From positions 5,456,001 through 5,520,000 of the forward strand of contig NZ_CP130720.1 in NCBI RefSeq assembly GCF_035984415.1: a DNA stretch of 64,000 nucleotides, written 5' to 3'. Under the pieces are notes generated by a model. It had not been told where the DNA came from. It searched no databases and saw only the letters and a list, made by a program, of their open reading frames with translations. Shown piece after piece: positions 51,537 through 60,452 of the stretch. The position numbers were made by a program, and so were the translations under genes. Each line of letters starts with the position of its first letter. The first letter of the stretch is position 1. Source of the DNA: Streptomyces sp. NBC_01296 (lineage in GTDB: Bacteria; Actinomycetota; Actinomycetes; Streptomycetales; Streptomycetaceae).

Positions 51537-52415
51537 GTGGCAGGCAAGGGCAGAGGCAGCAGCAGAGCGCGCGGGCGCGGTACCTCCGAGGCGGTCGTCG
51601 GGCAGGTGGGCGGCGGCACGGCGGAGCTGGCTCCCGACCGCGAGCGCGCGGACGCCTGGACCCTGCTCATCGACGGAGCCCCGCAGTCGCATGTGGACCT
51701 GGCCGATCCGGGGTACCTGGACTTCGCGTACCAGCGGCGGATCGGCCACCTGATCGACCTCGTCGCGCCCGCCCGGCAGCCCCTGAACGTGGTGCACCTG
51801 GGCGGCGGCGCCTTCACCCTCGCGCGCTACACGGCCGCCGCCCGCCCCCGCTCGACCCAGCAGGTCGTGGAGATCGACGCCGCGCTGGTGGCCTTCGTAC
51901 GGGAGCACCTGCCGCTGGACCCGCAGGCGCGGGTCCGGGTCCGGGCGGTGGACGCGCGGGCGGGCCTGGCCAAGGTGCCGGACGGCTGGGCGGACCTGGT
52001 GATCGCGGACGTGTTCAGCGGTGCGCGCACCCCGGCGCACCTGACCAGCGCCGAGTTCCTGGACGACGTACGCCGCGCCCTCGCGCCGGGCGGGTGGTAC
52101 GTGGCCAACCTCGCGGACGGTCCGCCGCTCGCGCACCTGAAGGGCCAGATCGCGACGGCCGCGTCCCGCTTCGAGCACCTGGCGCTGGCCGCCGACCCGG
52201 TGGTGTGGCGGGGGAAACGGTTCGGCAATGCGGTGCTGGCGGCCGCCGACCGGGAGCTGCCGGTCGCCGAGTTCACCCGCAGGGTGGCGAGCGACCCGCA
52301 TCCCGGCCGGGTCGAGCACGGCCGGGCCCTCGCCGACTTCGCGGGCGGAGCGGCCCCGGTCGCCGACGCCTCGGCGGTGGCCTCGCCCGAGCCCCCGCCG
52401 TCCGTCTTCCGCTGA
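51537..52415 (+). CDS. Spermidine synthase-like methyltransferase-fold protein
   Basis: The 292-residue protein has the Rossmann motif VVHLGGGAFTLARYTA, an acidic VVEIDAALVAFVREHLPL strand end and ADLVIADVFSGARTPAHL, as in the spermidine synthase family. Many such actinobacterial paralogues lack polyamine synthase activity. The first about 35 residues are Arg/Gly/Ser-rich. GTG at 51537 is the start, with a weak ribosome site, so coupling to the gene just upstream is likely. A hairpin follows at 52444-52470. Confidence 0.83.
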   Translation: MAGKGRGSSRARGRGTSEAVVGQVGGGTAELAPDRERADAWTLLIDGAPQSHVDLADPGYLDFAYQRRIGHLIDLVAPARQPLNVVHLGGGAFTLARYTAAARPRSTQQVVEIDAALVAFVREHLPLDPQARVRVRAVDARAGLAKVPDGWADLVIADVFSGARTPAHLTSAEFLDDVRRALAPGGWYVANLADGPPLAHLKGQIATAASRFEHLALAADPVVWRGKRFGNAVLAAADRELPVAEFTRRVASDPHPGRVEHGRALADFAGGAAPVADASAVASPEPPPSVFR

Positions 52416-52443
52416 GGGGTCGTGACCTGCCGCGACACGCCCT

Positions 52444-52470
52444 CGTTCGGATGACCTTGCGCTCCGAACG
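52444..52470 (+). terminator. Hairpin after the spermidine synthase-like gene
   Basis: Perfect 8-bp arms CGTTCGGA and TCCGAACG with an 11-base loop, 28 bases after the stop. Confidence 0.5.
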
Positions 52471-52544
52471 CCGCGGGGGCGGGTAGGTCTTCGTCTCGGA
52501 CGCCCCGTCGGGCGAGCGGGTATCGACAACAGGGAGACAGCGGC

Positions 52545-52751
52545 ATGGCTTACGGCATCGTCAAGTGGTTCAACGCGGAGAAGGGATTCGGGTTCATCGC
52601 GCCCGAGGACGGCAGCGCGGACGTCTTCGCCCACTACAGCGAGATCCAGTCGGGCGGGTTCAGGGAGCTCCAGGAGAACCAGAAGGTCGAGTACGACCTC
52701 GGCCAGGGCGCGAAGGGCCCGCAGGCGACGAACATCAAGGTCATGTCCTGA
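52545..52751 (+). CDS. Cold-shock-domain protein (CspA family)
   Basis: The 68-residue protein has the RNA-binding motifs KGFGFIAPE (RNP1) and VFAHYSEI (RNP2; the usual histidine/phenylalanine order is kept) and begins MAYGIVKWFNAEKGFG. These proteins bind single-stranded RNA and DNA and act as RNA chaperones. ATG at 52545 follows GGGAGA. Streptomyces have several; copy identity (cspA, scoF) cannot be fixed here. Confidence 0.95.
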   Translation: MAYGIVKWFNAEKGFGFIAPEDGSADVFAHYSEIQSGGFRELQENQKVEYDLGQGAKGPQATNIKVMS

Positions 52752-52761
52752 CGCGCGCAGG

Positions 52762-53298
52762 CTAGCCCTCGTACGTCTCCACCAGCGGCGGGTGGCCGTT
52801 CCAGGTGCAGAAGACCGACATCTCCCGGCCCGCCTTGGTGAAGGTGACCCGGATCCAGTACGGCTGCTTCCACACCTGCATCTGCCAGCCGGCGTCCGGC
52901 GTCGCCGAGACCAGCTCGGCCGAGGACGTTGCGAGGTCGAAGACCACCCGGCCACCCGTGACCGGATAGGCCTTCACCTTGCCCGGATCCCCGCCGTCGC
53001 CCTGCTGCTCCTCCGGGCGCGGGCTCGGCGGGGCCGCCTTCTGCGCGGGCTTCGCGGAGGAGGCGGCGGCGGAGGGTGACGCCGAGGGGGACGGGGAGGG
53101 GGAGTCCGGGGCCGGTTCGGGCGACGGCGCCGCCGCGCTGTGCGTCGAGGAGGACAGCGGCTGCGTGGTCAGCGGCACCGCCAGCGGCGGATCGTAGGCC
53201 GTTCCGGACATGACGGTGTGCACGCCCCACCAGGACAGCGTCACCGCCGCCCCGGTCGCCAGCGTCCAGGCGAGAGCATGAACAAGTCCTCGGTGCAT
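52762..53298 (-). CDS. Membrane-anchored extracytoplasmic protein of unknown function
   Basis: The 178-residue protein has an N-terminal transmembrane anchor (about 8-30), a Pro/Ser/Ala-rich linker (about 45-95) and a small beta-rich domain (VTGGRVVFDLATSSAELVSATPDAGW, VTFTKAGREMSVFCTW in blocks) that looks like a Streptomyces cell-surface module. I do not recognise a family. ATG at 53298 is chosen because the longer frame adds shadow sequence. It is divergent from the response regulator gene over 79 bases. Confidence 0.75.
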   Translation of the reverse strand: MHRGLVHALAWTLATGAAVTLSWWGVHTVMSGTAYDPPLAVPLTTQPLSSSTHSAAAPSPEPAPDSPSPSPSASPSAAASSAKPAQKAAPPSPRPEEQQGDGGDPGKVKAYPVTGGRVVFDLATSSAELVSATPDAGWQMQVWKQPYWIRVTFTKAGREMSVFCTWNGHPPLVETYEG

Positions 53299-53377
53299 CA
53301 GGGCACATACTGCACCACTCGCCCCAGAGGCGTCCCGACACCCCGCGTGGTCCCCCGAATGGACTACGGTGCCGCCC

Positions 53378-54067
53378 ATGGCAAGTGTGCTCGTGGTCGA
53401 GGACGACCAGTTCGTACGTTCCGCCCTGATCCGGCACCTGACCGAGGCCTCGCACACCGTGCGGAGCGTCGGTACGGCCCTCGAGGCGCTGCGCGAGGTC
53501 GCCCACCACCGGTTCGACGTGGTCATCCTCGACCTCGGGCTGCCCGACCTCGACGGGTCGGAGGCGCTCAAGATGCTGCGCGGCATCACCGACGTACCGG
53601 TGATCATCGCCACCGCGCGCGACGACGAGGCCGAGATCGTCCGGCTCCTCAACGACGGCGCCGACGACTACCTGATCAAACCCTTCTCCGTGGAGCACCT
53701 CTCCGCCCGGATGTCCGCCGTCCTGCGCCGCGCCCGCGCAGCCGCCGGGGCCGAACCGCCCTCGCGGGTCCTGCGGGTGGGCGGGCTGGCCATCGACCCG
53801 CTGCGGCGGCAGGCCGAGCTGGACGGGGCCGTGCTGGACCTGACCCGGCGGGAGTTCGACCTGCTGGCCTTCCTCGCCGGGCGGCCCGGGGTGGTCGTGG
53901 CCCGGCGCGAGCTGCTCGCCGAGGTCTGGCAGCAGTCGTACGGGGACGACCAGACCATCGACGTACACCTGTCCTGGCTGCGTCGCAAACTGGGCGAAAC
54001 GGCTGCCAGCCCCCGCTATCTGCACACCCTGCGGGGGGTCGGCGTCAAGCTCGAGCCGCCCCGGTGA
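53378..54067 (+). CDS. OmpR-family response regulator
   Basis: The 229-residue protein has a receiver domain with VVEDDQF, the phosphoacceptor aspartate in VVILDLGLPDLDG, the threonine in IIATARDDE and the lysine in YLIKPF, then a winged-helix DNA-binding domain (LDLTRREFDLLAFLAGRPG, TIDVHLSWLRRKLG). Its partner kinase gene starts 55 bases later. No ribosome site precedes ATG 53378, and a TACGGT hexamer lies 7 bases upstream, so the mRNA is probably leaderless. Confidence 0.93.
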   Translation: MASVLVVEDDQFVRSALIRHLTEASHTVRSVGTALEALREVAHHRFDVVILDLGLPDLDGSEALKMLRGITDVPVIIATARDDEAEIVRLLNDGADDYLIKPFSVEHLSARMSAVLRRARAAAGAEPPSRVLRVGGLAIDPLRRQAELDGAVLDLTRREFDLLAFLAGRPGVVVARRELLAEVWQQSYGDDQTIDVHLSWLRRKLGETAASPRYLHTLRGVGVKLEPPR

Positions 54068-54122
54068 ACGCGGTGAACGCCGCGGTGAACCTGGTGGGCG
54101 CGGTGGGGGCGGAGCGCGCGCG

Positions 54123-55508
54123 ATGAGATGGGCGCTGGTCAAGGTGTGCCTCGCGGTCACGGCCATGGTGGTCGTGGCCTTCGCCGTGCCGCTCGGGCTG
54201 GTCGTCCAGGAGATGGCCAGCGACCGGGCCTTCTCCAATGCCGAGCGGCAGGCGGCCACCATCGGGCCGACCCTGTCCATCACCACCGACCCGGTGCAGC
54301 TGCGCAAGGCCGTGGAGTCCACGCAGATGGGCGCGGCCCAGCGGATGGCGGTCCACGTGCCCGCGATCGGCGGCAGCGCGCCGGTGGAGATCGGCACCGG
54401 CCGGGCCGGGGCGCACGCCGTCGCGGAGACCCGGCGGATGGGCCGGGCGATGACGGCGCCGCTGGCCGGCGGCGGTTCGGCGCTGCTCCAGCCGACCGCC
54501 CTCGGGTCGGGGGACATCGCCGTCGTGGAGATCTTCGTACCGGAGAGCGAGGTCAGCAACGGCGTCGCGACGGCCTGGGTGGTCCTCGCGGGCGTCGGAC
54601 TGGCGCTGATCGTGGGCTCGGTGGCGGTCGCCGACCGGCTCGGCGCCCGGCTGGTGCGGCCGGCGGAGAGGCTCGCGGATGCCGCGCACCAGCTGGGGGA
54701 GGGCCGGCTGGGGGCGCGGGTGCCGGAGGACGGGCCGAAGGAACTGCGCTCGGCGGCCGTCGCGTTCAACTCGATGGCGGACCAGGTGGTGGAACTCCTC
54801 GCCAACGAGCGGGAGCTGGCCGCCGACCTCTCGCACCGGCTGCGGACGCCGCTGACGGTGCTGCGGCTCAACACGGCCTCGCTCGGCGACGGGCCGGCCG
54901 CGGAGCAGACCCGGGCGGCGGTGGAACAGCTGGAACGGGAGGTCGACACGATCATCCGTACGGCCCGTGAGCAGCGCGCACCCGCGGCCGCCGCGGGCGG
55001 GGCCGGGGCGGGCTGCGACGCCTCGGAGGTGATCCGCGACCGGATGGACTTCTGGTCGGCGCTGGCGGAGGACGAGGGCCGCGAGGTGCGGCTCGCGGGC
55101 GTGGACCGTACGGTACGGCTCCCGGTCGCCCGGCCGGAGCTCGCGGCCGCCCTCGACGCCCTGCTCGGCAACGTGTTCCGGCACACCCCCGAGGGCACCC
55201 CGTTCGCGGTGGACGTCCACGACGCGGGGGACGCGGTCATCGTGCTCGTCTCGGACGCAGGGCCCGGCATAGCCGATCCGGACGCGGCGCTGCGCCGCGG
55301 CAACGACGGCGGGCGGGACGGCTCGACGGGCCTCGGCCTGGACATCGTGCGCCGGGTCGCGGAATCGACGGGCGGCGACGTGCGGATCGGCCGCTCGATG
55401 CTCGGCGGGACCGAGGTCAGGGTGTGGATCGCCCTCGACGACCGGGTGCGGGGCGGCGCGGGCGGCGTGCGGACGCGCCGCGGCCGCCGCAAGCGCCGCG
55501 GCGGCTGA
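54123..55508 (+). CDS. Sensor histidine kinase of the adjacent two-component system
   Basis: The 461-residue kinase has two transmembrane helices (about 6-28 and 157-177), a periplasmic-side sensor of about 125 residues, HAMP, the phosphoacceptor DLSHRLRTPLTVLRL and a catalytic ATPase domain with NVFRHTPEGTPF, DAGPGIADPD and GLGLDIVRRVAES. The signal is unknown. ATG at 54123 follows GGAG. The 55-base spacer before it holds GTGAACGCG-like repeats. The C-terminus ends in a basic Arg-rich tail. Confidence 0.92.
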   Translation: MRWALVKVCLAVTAMVVVAFAVPLGLVVQEMASDRAFSNAERQAATIGPTLSITTDPVQLRKAVESTQMGAAQRMAVHVPAIGGSAPVEIGTGRAGAHAVAETRRMGRAMTAPLAGGGSALLQPTALGSGDIAVVEIFVPESEVSNGVATAWVVLAGVGLALIVGSVAVADRLGARLVRPAERLADAAHQLGEGRLGARVPEDGPKELRSAAVAFNSMADQVVELLANERELAADLSHRLRTPLTVLRLNTASLGDGPAAEQTRAAVEQLEREVDTIIRTAREQRAPAAAAGGAGAGCDASEVIRDRMDFWSALAEDEGREVRLAGVDRTVRLPVARPELAAALDALLGNVFRHTPEGTPFAVDVHDAGDAVIVLVSDAGPGIADPDAALRRGNDGGRDGSTGLGLDIVRRVAESTGGDVRIGRSMLGGTEVRVWIALDDRVRGGAGGVRTRRGRRKRRGG

Positions 55509-55627
55509 CGGGCGGTTCACCGGTTTGCCGGTTCGCCCGGTTCGCCGGACTTCGCCCATGGCGGGCGCGGGCGGCATACCGTACGGAGTGGTTGGTTGTC
55601 CTTCCCCCGAACGGAATGGAACTGGTC

Positions 55628-56302
55628 ATGCGCTACGCAGTCCTCGGCACCGGGATCGTCGGCCGAACGGTGGCCGGCCGCCTCGTCTCGCTCGGACACG
55701 AGGTGGTCATCGGCACCCGGGACCCCCGGGCCACCCTCGCCCGCACCGAGTACGCCGAATGGCAGGAGGCCCACCCGCAGGTCGGCCTCGCCTCCTTCCC
55801 GGAAGCCGCCCGGCAGGGCGAGGCCCTGGTCAACGCCACCGGCGGGCAGGTCAGCGTCGCCGCCCTGACGGAGGCGGACGCCGCGCACCTGGACGGCAAG
55901 GTGCTGATCGACATCGCCAACCCGCTGGACTTCTCCCAGGGGTTCCCGCCCACCCTCGACCCGGTGGACGACGACAGCCTGGGCGAGCTGCTGCAGCGGA
56001 CGTTCCCGCGGCTGCGGGTGGTCAAGACGCTGAACACGATGAACTGCCGGATCATGGTCGAACCGGCGCGCGTGCCGGGCGAGCACACCGTGTTCCTCTC
56101 GGGCGAGGACGCCGACGCCAAGAAGTCCGTACGCGAGCTGCTGTACTCCTTCGGCTGGCCGGAGGCGAGCGTCCTGGACCTGGGCGGCATCGAGACGGCC
56201 CGCGGCACCGAGATGCTCCTCCCCATCTGGCTCCGCCTGATGGGCACCCTCGGCCACACGGACTTCAACTTCCACATCCAGGGCGCGCAGCAGGGCGGCT
56301 GA
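55628..56302 (+). CDS. NAD(P)-binding F420-reductase-like protein
   Basis: The 224-residue protein has the dinucleotide motif YAVLGTGIVGRTVAGRL, then VIGTRDPRATLART, LIDIANPLD and VKTLNTMNCRIMV, as in F420H2:NADP oxidoreductase-like (FNO/Npd) proteins. It may reduce F420 or an unrelated NADP-linked substrate. ATG at 55628 follows GGAATGGA; ATG at 55616 adds four residues. It stands alone between the kinase gene and a small gene. Confidence 0.83.
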   Translation: MRYAVLGTGIVGRTVAGRLVSLGHEVVIGTRDPRATLARTEYAEWQEAHPQVGLASFPEAARQGEALVNATGGQVSVAALTEADAAHLDGKVLIDIANPLDFSQGFPPTLDPVDDDSLGELLQRTFPRLRVVKTLNTMNCRIMVEPARVPGEHTVFLSGEDADAKKSVRELLYSFGWPEASVLDLGGIETARGTEMLLPIWLRLMGTLGHTDFNFHIQGAQQGG

Positions 56303-56383
56303 GGGCCCGTCCCGGATGGGCGCCGAGCTGTTGCCGGTCGCGGTGGGCGCGCCGAGTGTGGGCCCTGACGGAAGGAGTCAGGC

Positions 56384-56683
56384 ATGAAAGTCATGCTCAG
56401 GGCGCACATGGACACGGCCGCCACCAATGAGGCCATCAAGACCGGTGCCCTCCCGCTCGCCGTGAAGAAACTCATGGACACGGTCAAGCCCGAAGCCGCC
56501 TACTTCGGTCTCCATGAGGGGGTCCGGTCCTGCTGGATCGTCTTCGACCTTCAGGAGAGTTCGGATCTGCCGCCGCTGCTGGAAGACCTGTTCGGGCAGA
56601 ACGCGGAGGTGGAGGTGGCTCCGGTGATGGACGCGGCCGGACTGGCCAAGGGCCTCGCGGCGACGTCCGGTTCACCCGGCTGA
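56384..56683 (+). CDS. Small DUF3303-like protein
   Basis: The 99-residue protein begins MKVMLRAHMDTAATNEAIKTG and has KPEAAYFGLHEGVRSCWIVFDLQESSDLPPLLEDLF, in short blocks a ferredoxin-like DUF3303 pattern; function unknown. ATG at 56384 is strong, behind GGAAGGAG. Its last 133 bases overlap the end of the convergent MFS gene, so antisense pairing of the two mRNAs is expected. Confidence 0.82.
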   Translation: MKVMLRAHMDTAATNEAIKTGALPLAVKKLMDTVKPEAAYFGLHEGVRSCWIVFDLQESSDLPPLLEDLFGQNAEVEVAPVMDAAGLAKGLAATSGSPG

Positions 56684-57879
56684 GACCGGGCCCCCCGGCC
56701 GGCGGCCGCCCACGCGAGCACCGCGGAGGCGGCCGCCGCCGCGCACGACACGGCGAATGCGGCCCGGTGCCCGTATGCCCCCGCCAGCGGCCCGGCGGCC
56801 GCGGCGGCCAGCGCCTGACCGACGATCAGGCCGCTGCCCACCACGGTCATGGCCTCGCCCATGCGCTGCGCCGGGCCCGCCCGCTCGACGAGCCCGAACA
56901 GCGCGATCAGGTGCGGGGCCACGGCCAGCCCGATGCCGGCGACGGCCAAAGTGGCGCCGAGCAGCCCCGACACGGCGAGCAGCGGCAGCGTGAGCAGCGC
57001 CTGTACGCCGATGGTGCGGCGCAGGCGTACGGCCAGGTCCGCGGACGCGGGGCGGGCGATCGTCACGAAGCCGGCGATCGAGCTGGTCACGGCCATGGCC
57101 GCCCACACCAGCCCGGCCGTTCCCGGCTCGCCCAGCGACTCGGCGAGCGCGTTGACCCCGGTGTTGGCCCCGCTCCACGCGGCGCCCTGCAACACGGCCA
57201 TCGCGCACAGCAGCGCGAGCTGCGGCGACCACAGTCGTACGTCGGCACGTGCATCGGCATCCGGTGCGCCGAGGGGGCCGGGCGCGGTCGGGTGGACGGC
57301 GAACAGGGTCCCGAAGAGCAGGATCAGCCCGGCGGCGAGCACGAGCGCGGAGGCCGGGTGCACGGTCACGGCCAGGATCCCGGCGAGCGCGGGCCCGACC
57401 ACGAACCCGACCTCGTCGAGGGTGGTGTCGAAGGACAGGGCCGTACCGATCAGGGCCTTGTCCTCGCCCGCCAGGTGCGCCCAGCGGGCCCGGGCCAGCG
57501 GGCCGACCTGGGGCACGGTGAGCCCGGCGGCGACGGCGAAGGCCAGCCGGGCGGGCAGCGACAGCCCGCCGAGGACGGCCGCGACGAGGGCCGCCAGGAC
57601 GGCGGCGTTCGCGACGCAGGCGACGAGCAGCACGGGGCGGTGGCCGCGGCGGTCGGCGAGTCGGCCGATGACCGGGCCGCCGAGGGCCTGGCCGAGCCAG
57701 AGGGCGGCCGCGACGGTGCCGGCGTCGCCGATTCCGTCGCGTTCGTTGATGAGCAGGAGCGTCCCGATGGGGCACAGCGCGGCGGGCAGCCGCGCGAGGA
57801 ACGCGTAGACGGGCAGGGCGCTGCCGCCGAGTGCGAACACTCCGCGGAAGCCGCCGGGGGCGGCGTCGGATCCGGACAC
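56551..57879 (-). CDS. MFS transporter
   Basis: The 442-residue protein has about twelve transmembrane helices and the loop 2-3 motif GRLADRRGHRPVL of the major facilitator superfamily, like drug efflux permeases. GTG at 57879 is chosen for GGAGG 6 bases upstream. The last about 45 residues are hydrophilic (after AAAGRGARSQPGEPD) and lie opposite the small convergent gene. It lies 133 bases downstream of the MarR gene on the same strand, so MarR may control it. Confidence 0.87.
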   Translation of the reverse strand: MSGSDAAPGGFRGVFALGGSALPVYAFLARLPAALCPIGTLLLINERDGIGDAGTVAAALWLGQALGGPVIGRLADRRGHRPVLLVACVANAAVLAALVAAVLGGLSLPARLAFAVAAGLTVPQVGPLARARWAHLAGEDKALIGTALSFDTTLDEVGFVVGPALAGILAVTVHPASALVLAAGLILLFGTLFAVHPTAPGPLGAPDADARADVRLWSPQLALLCAMAVLQGAAWSGANTGVNALAESLGEPGTAGLVWAAMAVTSSIAGFVTIARPASADLAVRLRRTIGVQALLTLPLLAVSGLLGATLAVAGIGLAVAPHLIALFGLVERAGPAQRMGEAMTVVGSGLIVGQALAAAAAGPLAGAYGHRAAFAVSCAAAAASAVLAWAAAGRGARSQPGEPDVAARPLASPAASITGATSTSAFCPNRSSSSGGRSELS

Positions 57880-58012
57880 GGACAACCTCCATCCGCACGC
57901 CGACCCTCCCGTGTCTCCGGCGCGCACCGTTGCCCGTCAGGCAGGACCGTAGCCGCGGAATGCCGGCTTCGGCAGACCCGCGTGCCCGCCCGGGGGAGGC
58001 GGGGTCCGGAGG

Positions 58013-58516
58013 TCAGCCGCCGGAGTTGAGGCGCTGGGCTTGGGACCGGCCGACCTCGGCGGCGCGGTGCAGGTAGTCGGCGATGACGGCGAGTTCGGAG
58101 TCGGAGTAGCTCTCCAGGACCGCGCCGAAGGCACGGCCGGGGGTGTCCCAGGCCTTCTCGATGCGTCGGCGGGCCTCGGGGGCGAGGGAGACGAGGGAGC
58201 GGCGGCGGTCGTGGGGGTCGGCGTGCCGCTCGACGATGCCGGCCTTGACCAGGCGGTCGACGAGGCGGGTGGCGGAGCCGGAGGTCAGGCCGGTGAGGCG
58301 GGCGATGTCGCCGGTGCTGACGGGGCCGGGCTCCATGTCGAGGAGGGCGACGCACTGCATGTCGGTGGGGTGCAGCCCGACGTGGTCGGCCATGGCCTGG
58401 TTGAAGAGCGAGTAGTCGGCGTAGTGCCGCTGGCTCTCGGTGACGATGCGCGTGAGCAGCTCGGCGCGGCTCCACTCAGCACGGGAGTCACTCGAACGAG
58501 GGGAATCGGTTGACAT
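58013..58516 (-). CDS. MarR-family transcriptional regulator
   Basis: The 167-residue protein has a winged-helix domain (about 45-115: STGDIARLTGLTSGSATRLVDRL, wing with RHADPHDRRRSLVSL). MarR regulators sense phenolics, oxidants or drugs and repress divergent and own genes. ATG at 58516 follows GGAGAAGCC; ATG at 58528 is weaker. The 11-bp inverted repeat at 58545-58583 lies just upstream, between it and the NmrA-like gene. Confidence 0.9.
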   Translation of the reverse strand: MSTDSPRSSDSRAEWSRAELLTRIVTESQRHYADYSLFNQAMADHVGLHPTDMQCVALLDMEPGPVSTGDIARLTGLTSGSATRLVDRLVKAGIVERHADPHDRRRSLVSLAPEARRRIEKAWDTPGRAFGAVLESYSDSELAVIADYLHRAAEVGRSQAQRLNSGG

Positions 58517-58544
58517 CGGCTTCTCCATGCCTGAAATTTATCTG

Positions 58545-58583
58545 CGTGACACAGAATATTGGTCGTGCAGAATCTGTGCCACG
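58545..58583. promoter_or_regulatory. Inverted repeat between MarR and NmrA-like genes
   Basis: CGTGACACAGA (58545-58555) and TCTGTGCCACG (58573-58583) match as an inverted repeat with one mismatch and 17 bases between. Its position in the divergent promoter fits the operator of the MarR repressor. Confidence 0.6.
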
Positions 58584-58656
58584 TACTCATCCTAGCGTGC
58601 GCCGCACGCCGGGACAGCAACCGGAACAGCAACAAGAACAGGAACAGGAACACGCC

Positions 58657-59478
58657 ATGTCGATCCTCGTCACCGGTGCCCGCGGCGCCGTAGCCCGCGG
58701 CCTCGTCTCCCTCCTCGCCGCCCGCGGCATCCCCCACCGCCTCGCTTCCCGCGAGCCGGACACGCCCGATGCCGTCCACTGCGACCTCACCGATCCCTCG
58801 ACCTTTCCCGGCGCCCTGGCCGGCGTCCGGTCGGTCTTCCTCTACGCCGAGGCCGCCGCCATCGGCGACTTCGTGAACGAGGCCGTCACCGCCGGAGTCG
58901 AGCACGTCGTGCTCCTGTCCTCCTCCTCGGTGCTCGGGCCGGGCGCCGCCGACAGTGCGCTGTCCGCCTCCCATTTCGCCGTCGAGGAGGCCCTGCTGGC
59001 CTCCCCGCTGCGCACCACCCTGCTGCGCCCCGGCTCGTTCGCGAGCAACGCCCTCGGCTGGGCCTGGTCGCTGAAATCCGGCCGCACGGTCCAGCTGCCC
59101 TACCCCGGCGCCCACTGCGACTCGGTCCATGAGGCCGACCTCGCCGAGGCCGCCTTCGCCGTCCTCACCGACCCCGCCCTCGGCGGCCGCGCGTACCACC
59201 TGACCGGCCCGCAGTCCCTGACCTTCGCAACCCAACTGGCCATACTCGGCGGGGTGCTCGGCGCCCCGGTGCCCTTCGAGCCCGTCACCGCCGAGCAGTG
59301 GAAGTCCGCGGTCGAGGGCTACATACCCGGCCCCTACGCCGATGCGCTCCTCGACTACTGGGCAGAGAGCGACGGGCTCCCGGCCGAGATCACCGACGCC
59401 GTCGAGCGCCTCACCGGCCACCCGGCCCGCTCCTTCGAAACTTGGGCCGAGGACCACGCGGACGCCTTCCGCGCCTGA
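58657..59478 (+). CDS. NmrA-like NAD(P)-binding reductase
   Basis: The 273-residue atypical SDR begins with SILVTGARGAVARGLVSLL, an NAD(P) motif of NmrA type, followed by CDLTDPSTFPGALAGVRSVFLY and VEHVVLLSSSSVLG. No YxxxK pair is evident, so it may sense the redox state or act as a quinone reductase. ATG at 58657 is the start, after a run of GGAACA repeats. It is probably the main target of the divergent MarR repressor. Confidence 0.85.
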   Translation: MSILVTGARGAVARGLVSLLAARGIPHRLASREPDTPDAVHCDLTDPSTFPGALAGVRSVFLYAEAAAIGDFVNEAVTAGVEHVVLLSSSSVLGPGAADSALSASHFAVEEALLASPLRTTLLRPGSFASNALGWAWSLKSGRTVQLPYPGAHCDSVHEADLAEAAFAVLTDPALGGRAYHLTGPQSLTFATQLAILGGVLGAPVPFEPVTAEQWKSAVEGYIPGPYADALLDYWAESDGLPAEITDAVERLTGHPARSFETWAEDHADAFRA

Positions 59479-59540
59479 CCGCGGTGATCGCCCTGCGTAG
59501 GGTGTCGGGGAGGTGCGGCACGGGGCTCGAGGGGATCGGC

Positions 59541-60215
59541 ATGCAGGCATTCGGAATATCCGGGCGCGCAGGGGAGGCTGCGGCCCCGCGGTCGCGGCGG
59601 ACGGCGAACACGCTGTTCTGGGCCGCGCTGACTCCTACGGCGGCCACGGTGGGCGGCTTCCTCAGCCAGTATCCGTACGGCATGTTGTGGGTCGGGGTCC
59701 TGATCGTCCTGGCCGCGGCGGCAACCGGTCCGATCGTGGCGGGGTCCGTCTGGAACCGGGCGGGCGCCGCGACCCTGGTCGGGTTCTCCCTCCTCGCACT
59801 GGGCCTCTTCGCCGGGTCCAACCTCAACGAGACGTACATGAAGCAGCTCGGTGAGCGGACCGGCGCGGTGGTCGTCGAGGCGGGGGAGCGGGTCAGCGCC
59901 AAGGGTGACGTCCGGCACTTCTGCCGGGTCGTTAACGACTCGGGGAGCCGCGCCGAACTGGGCGACATCCAGAACTGCCACGGCCAGTTCACGACAGGGC
60001 AGCGCGTCGTCCTCTTCGAGGACCGGCTGGGCGGCCTGGATCCCTGGATCGAGGCCACGGACGACCGCGGCGTCGACCCCCTCGGACTGGGCATCACCGC
60101 CGGCCTCTACGCCCTGACCGCCGCAGCCCTCGTCTACGCGGGCCAACGGCGGCGCACCGACCGGGAGTCCGCCCGGCCCCGGAGGGCCCGAGCCGGCCGG
60201 GCTGGGCCGCCTTGA
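59541..60215 (+). CDS. Membrane protein of unknown function
   Basis: The 224-residue protein has three or so helices before a soluble region (TLFWAALTPTAATVGGFLSQY, MLWVGVLIVLAAAATGPIVAG, ATLVGFSLLALGLFAGS), an extracytoplasmic domain with two cysteines (HFCRVVN, QNCHGQF) and a last helix (about 182-200) with an Arg-rich tail. ATG at 59541 follows GGGGA. I do not recognise the family. The tRNA-His terminator lies just downstream. Confidence 0.78.
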   Translation: MQAFGISGRAGEAAAPRSRRTANTLFWAALTPTAATVGGFLSQYPYGMLWVGVLIVLAAAATGPIVAGSVWNRAGAATLVGFSLLALGLFAGSNLNETYMKQLGERTGAVVVEAGERVSAKGDVRHFCRVVNDSGSRAELGDIQNCHGQFTTGQRVVLFEDRLGGLDPWIEATDDRGVDPLGLGITAGLYALTAAALVYAGQRRRTDRESARPRRARAGRAGPP

Positions 60216-60336
60216 GACCCGCCTCGAACCGGCTGGTGGCGTGCACGCCCAAGCCGGGCGGCGACGATCATCCCCACTTCGGGGACGCGGCACCAAGGTC
60301 CTCGCCGCCCGGAGCGCCGGCGCGCCCGGAAAACGC

Positions 60337-60374
60337 AGAGGGCCCCGGTCCGCTTTCGCGGACCGGGGCCCTCT
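60337..60374 (-). terminator. Terminator of tRNA-His
   Basis: A 17-bp perfect stem (arms beginning AGAGGGCCCCGG) with loop TTTC, followed on the minus strand by GCGTTTTCC. It starts 6 bases beyond the tRNA 3' end. Confidence 0.88.
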
Positions 60375-60379
60375 CGCAG

Positions 60380-60452
60380 GGTGAGTGACGGGACTTGAAC
60401 CCGCGGCCACCTGGACCACAACCAGGTGCTCTACCAACTGAGCTACACCCAC
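60380..60452 (-). tRNA. tRNA-His (anticodon GTG)
   Basis: A cloverleaf with acceptor arms GTGGGTG and CACTCAC, anticodon loop TTGTGGT and T loop TTCAAGT. The discriminator is C (complement of 60380) and a genome-encoded G at 60453 can form the G(-1):C73 pair diagnostic of tRNA-His. Confidence 0.96.

Noticed and set aside
54064..54122. Upstream GTG start for the histidine kinase
   Set aside because: The repeated GTGs between the regulator stop and 54123 are in another frame; ATG at 54123 has a GGAG site.
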